Shown here: in pieces, positions 62,660-64,000 of the stretch | How positions within the stretch are numbered: position 1 is the first letter of the stretch | Layout: each line of letters begins with the position of its first letter | Translations under genes and position numbers: made by a program | Notes under the pieces: generated by a model | Database searches by the model: none | Told to the model about the DNA's origin: nothing | What the model saw: the letters and a program-made list of their open reading frames with translations, nothing else | Assembly (NCBI GenBank): GCA_000613465.1 | Contig: BAJA01000005.1 | Coordinates: 158,713-222,712, forward strand | Direction: 5' to 3' | DNA length: 64,000 nucleotides | Source of the DNA: Bacteroides nordii WAL 11050 = JCM 12987 | GTDB taxonomy: Bacteria; Bacteroidota; Bacteroidia; Bacteroidales; Bacteroidaceae

Positions 62660-63123
62660 ATGGAGAAGGTTATTATCAATTCGTATGAGGAATTTGAAAA
62701 GTTAGTAGGTCAACAAATCGGAGTTTCGGATTATTTGGAAGTTTCGCAGGAACGTATTAATCTTTTTGCCGATGCAACTTTGGATCATCAGTGGATTCAT
62801 GTCGATACAGAGCGTGCCAAAGTAGAAAGCCCGTATCATAGTACCATTGCTCATGGTTATCTTACTTTATCGTTGCTTCCTTATATGTGGAACCAGATTA
62901 TTGAAGTGAATAACCTGAAGATGATGATAAATTACGGTATGGATAAGATGAAGTTCGGGCAGGCTGTACTACCCGGACAGAGTGTTCGTATGGTGGCAAG
63001 CTTCATTCTCTGACCAATCTGCGCGGTGTGGCAAAAGCTGAAATCAAATTTGTTATTGAGATTAAAGATCAGCCTAAGAAGGCGCTCGAGGGGATTGCTA
63101 TATTCTTATATTACTTTAATTAG
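62660..63123 (+). CDS. MaoC-like dehydratase/hydratase (frameshifted as read)
   Basis: A hot-dog-fold protein: NLFADATLDHQWIHVD followed by IAHGYLTLSLLPYMW is the MaoC-like hydratase signature (Asp and His in DHQWIH). As read, the frame ends at 63013; one A missing near 62996-63000 (GCAAAG read as GCAAG) joins ...RMVA to KLHSLTNLRGVAKAEIKFVIE and runs to TAG at 63121, giving 154 residues, the usual length. Family members hydrate or dehydrate enoyl-CoA substrates; the true substrate is not readable. Single gene. Confidence 0.85.
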
Positions 63124-63487
63124 AGATTTTGAGAACTTATTTTTAGTTCAATAAGTAATTAGGTAAGTTCTTTCAAATGAAACCTTTCCATCGGTATTAT
63201 TCTTCTTTTGTATAGTTTTACCGTAGAGGAAAGTTTTTTTCTTTTTTCTCGTCCTCCATTCATATTCTTCAATCCGATTCTGTCAAATACACTTTGCCGG
63301 TCCATATTAAGCCATTATTATGAGAGAAGCACATTGCTTATAAATGAGATTCTACAAAAAAACTTGTATTCTTTCTGTTTTTATAGAGAATATCCAACTT
63401 GTACAATGCTCTTATCCTTAGCAATATACCTTTATATATGTAAGCGATAGCTTCGATATGAGAATAACTCAAAGATAAAGAAACCAC

Positions 63488-63547
63488 AACACCCGGATGT
63501 TTTCTATAACAACATCCGGGTGTTTTTGAGTAGAACATCCGGATGTT
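63488..63547. repeat. three-unit 23-bp palindrome array (AACATCCGGATGTT core)
   Basis: Units start at 63488, 63511 and 63534, exactly 23 bp apart. Unit 1 (AACACCCGGATGTT) and unit 2 (AACATCCGGGTGTT) are reverse complements; unit 3 is the perfect 14-bp palindrome. Units 1 and 2 form a hairpin followed by T5, so it could also terminate transcription. Confidence 0.85.
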
Positions 63548-63770
63548 GTGACTATAAGAAAGGTATATTATTACCAGTATGATATTGGTATTTTGCGTGT
63601 TATATATGTGTTGTCTATACTATAAATCTTAGCTTAGTATCTGTGTGTATTTTTCCATTTCTATTTTCTTTTGTTTTCCTCCCTTTCCTCTTGTTTCTTA
63701 ATAAAATAAGTGTACAATCTTGTGTTTTGTAATTATCTGGTTTTCAATCAATTGCCTTTTTTGTTTTTTT

Positions 63771-63852
63771 TCTCTACGAGAAACGTCCCGTTTCTCTACG
63801 GAGATCGTCCCGTTTCTCTACGATGATCGTCCCGTTTCTCTACGAGTCTCTC
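63771..63852. repeat. four-unit 22-bp array (CTCTACGAG/CGTCCCGTTT)
   Basis: CTCTACG starts at 63772, 63794, 63816 and 63838, exactly 22 bp apart. The first three units end CGTCCCGTTT. The core CTCTACGAG is the same as in the array at 31846, 32 kb away. Confidence 0.85.
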
Positions 63853-64000
63853 TTCGCTTGTTTCCAATATTTTACACCCGCTTTTTCTCCCTCTGCCTCT
63901 TCCTTCCTGTTTTGTCAAAATCTCTCCCGTTTCATTTTAAGTATCTCCTTCTTCCTCTTTCCTTTTTATCCTTCTTTGTTTTTTTCTCTCTCGCGCATCC

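Larger units (their letters stand above)
63124..64000. other. stretch without a convincing gene
   Basis: AT- and pyrimidine-rich sequence. An 80-codon frame at 63208 has an unnatural composition and no promoter or family resemblance. The region holds a 23-bp palindrome array (63488-63547) and a 22-bp array (63771-63852); beyond 63853 the plus strand is almost all C and T. Confidence 0.6.

Noticed and set aside
63208..63450. Possible 80-codon gene in the last gap
   Set aside because: No promoter, no recognisable family, and a composition typical of AT-rich spacer.
15053..63852. The 22/23-bp arrays as CRISPR
   Set aside because: Units are too short, fully contiguous with no unique spacers of 30 bp or more, and no cas gene is present.

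Overview
This window looks like chromosome from a gut Bacteroides species (order Bacteroidales). The reasons are: at least twenty genes are preceded by the Bacteroides -7 promoter element TAnnTTTG; there is a SprA-type outer-membrane protein, an M56/TonB/plug fusion sensor, a gdhA plus gdhB glutamate dehydrogenase pair, a 7-alpha-hydroxysteroid dehydrogenase of the B. fragilis type and a biotin-dependent propionyl-CoA carboxylase. I see no rRNA, tRNA, CRISPR array, complete insertion sequence, phage or integrative element.

Layout. 0-7 kb: end of sprA, a DUF3843-like protein, a BlaR1-like sensor with its BlaI-like repressor, and an SPFH protein with a ribbon-helix-helix protein. 7-15 kb: PLP enzymes of sulfur amino acid metabolism, a small lipoprotein, a HAD hydrolase followed by a PIF1-like helicase with TPRs, rpiA and a thiol-disulfide lipoprotein. 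15-23 kb: a lipoprotein, cca, then a two-gene unit of an exported beta-propeller/OmpA-like protein and an exported TPR/caspase-like protease. 23-31 kb: M24 peptidase, gdhB, a prolyl-oligopeptidase lipoprotein and a receiver/PPDK-like protein. 31-34.6 kb: accessory patch with a small winged-helix protein, a YhcG-type nuclease flanked by 57-bp direct repeats, an XRE regulator and repeat arrays. 34.6-39.4 kb: gdhA, maeB with an overlapping small membrane protein, and a PepSY-like protein. 39.7-47.2 kb: divergent AraC regulator and RND efflux operon ending in a TetR gene. 47.7-55.6 kb: metY, a cell-wall amidase, a homocysteine methyltransferase and the carboxylase operon under a cobalamin riboswitch. 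55.8-63.1 kb: Kef-type antiporter, pncB, a decayed nitroreductase/tetR pair, hdhA, two tandem short RNA units, a lipoprotein and a MaoC-like protein. The last 0.9 kb has no convincing gene.

How the genes work together. Sulfur amino acid genes (CGS-like enzyme, malY-like lyase, metY, homocysteine methyltransferase) form one theme. Central metabolism is a second: two glutamate dehydrogenases, malic enzyme, carboxylase, rpiA and pncB.

The most unusual content is non-coding. (1) Seven short arrays, nearly all of four units, with a strict 22- or 23-bp period and a small palindrome in each unit. (2) Palindromes built from short repeated words placed at gene ends, five of them sharing a GCGCAGC/GCGTAGC core. 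(3) Four copies of a roughly 190-bp palindromic element. (4) A tandem pair of promoter-to-terminator RNA units with a covarying hairpin. (5) A cobalamin riboswitch in front of a carboxylase operon.

Eleven otherwise intact genes, including cca, are each broken by a 1-2 base indel. This looks more like sequence error than biology and should be kept in mind when reading the gene models.
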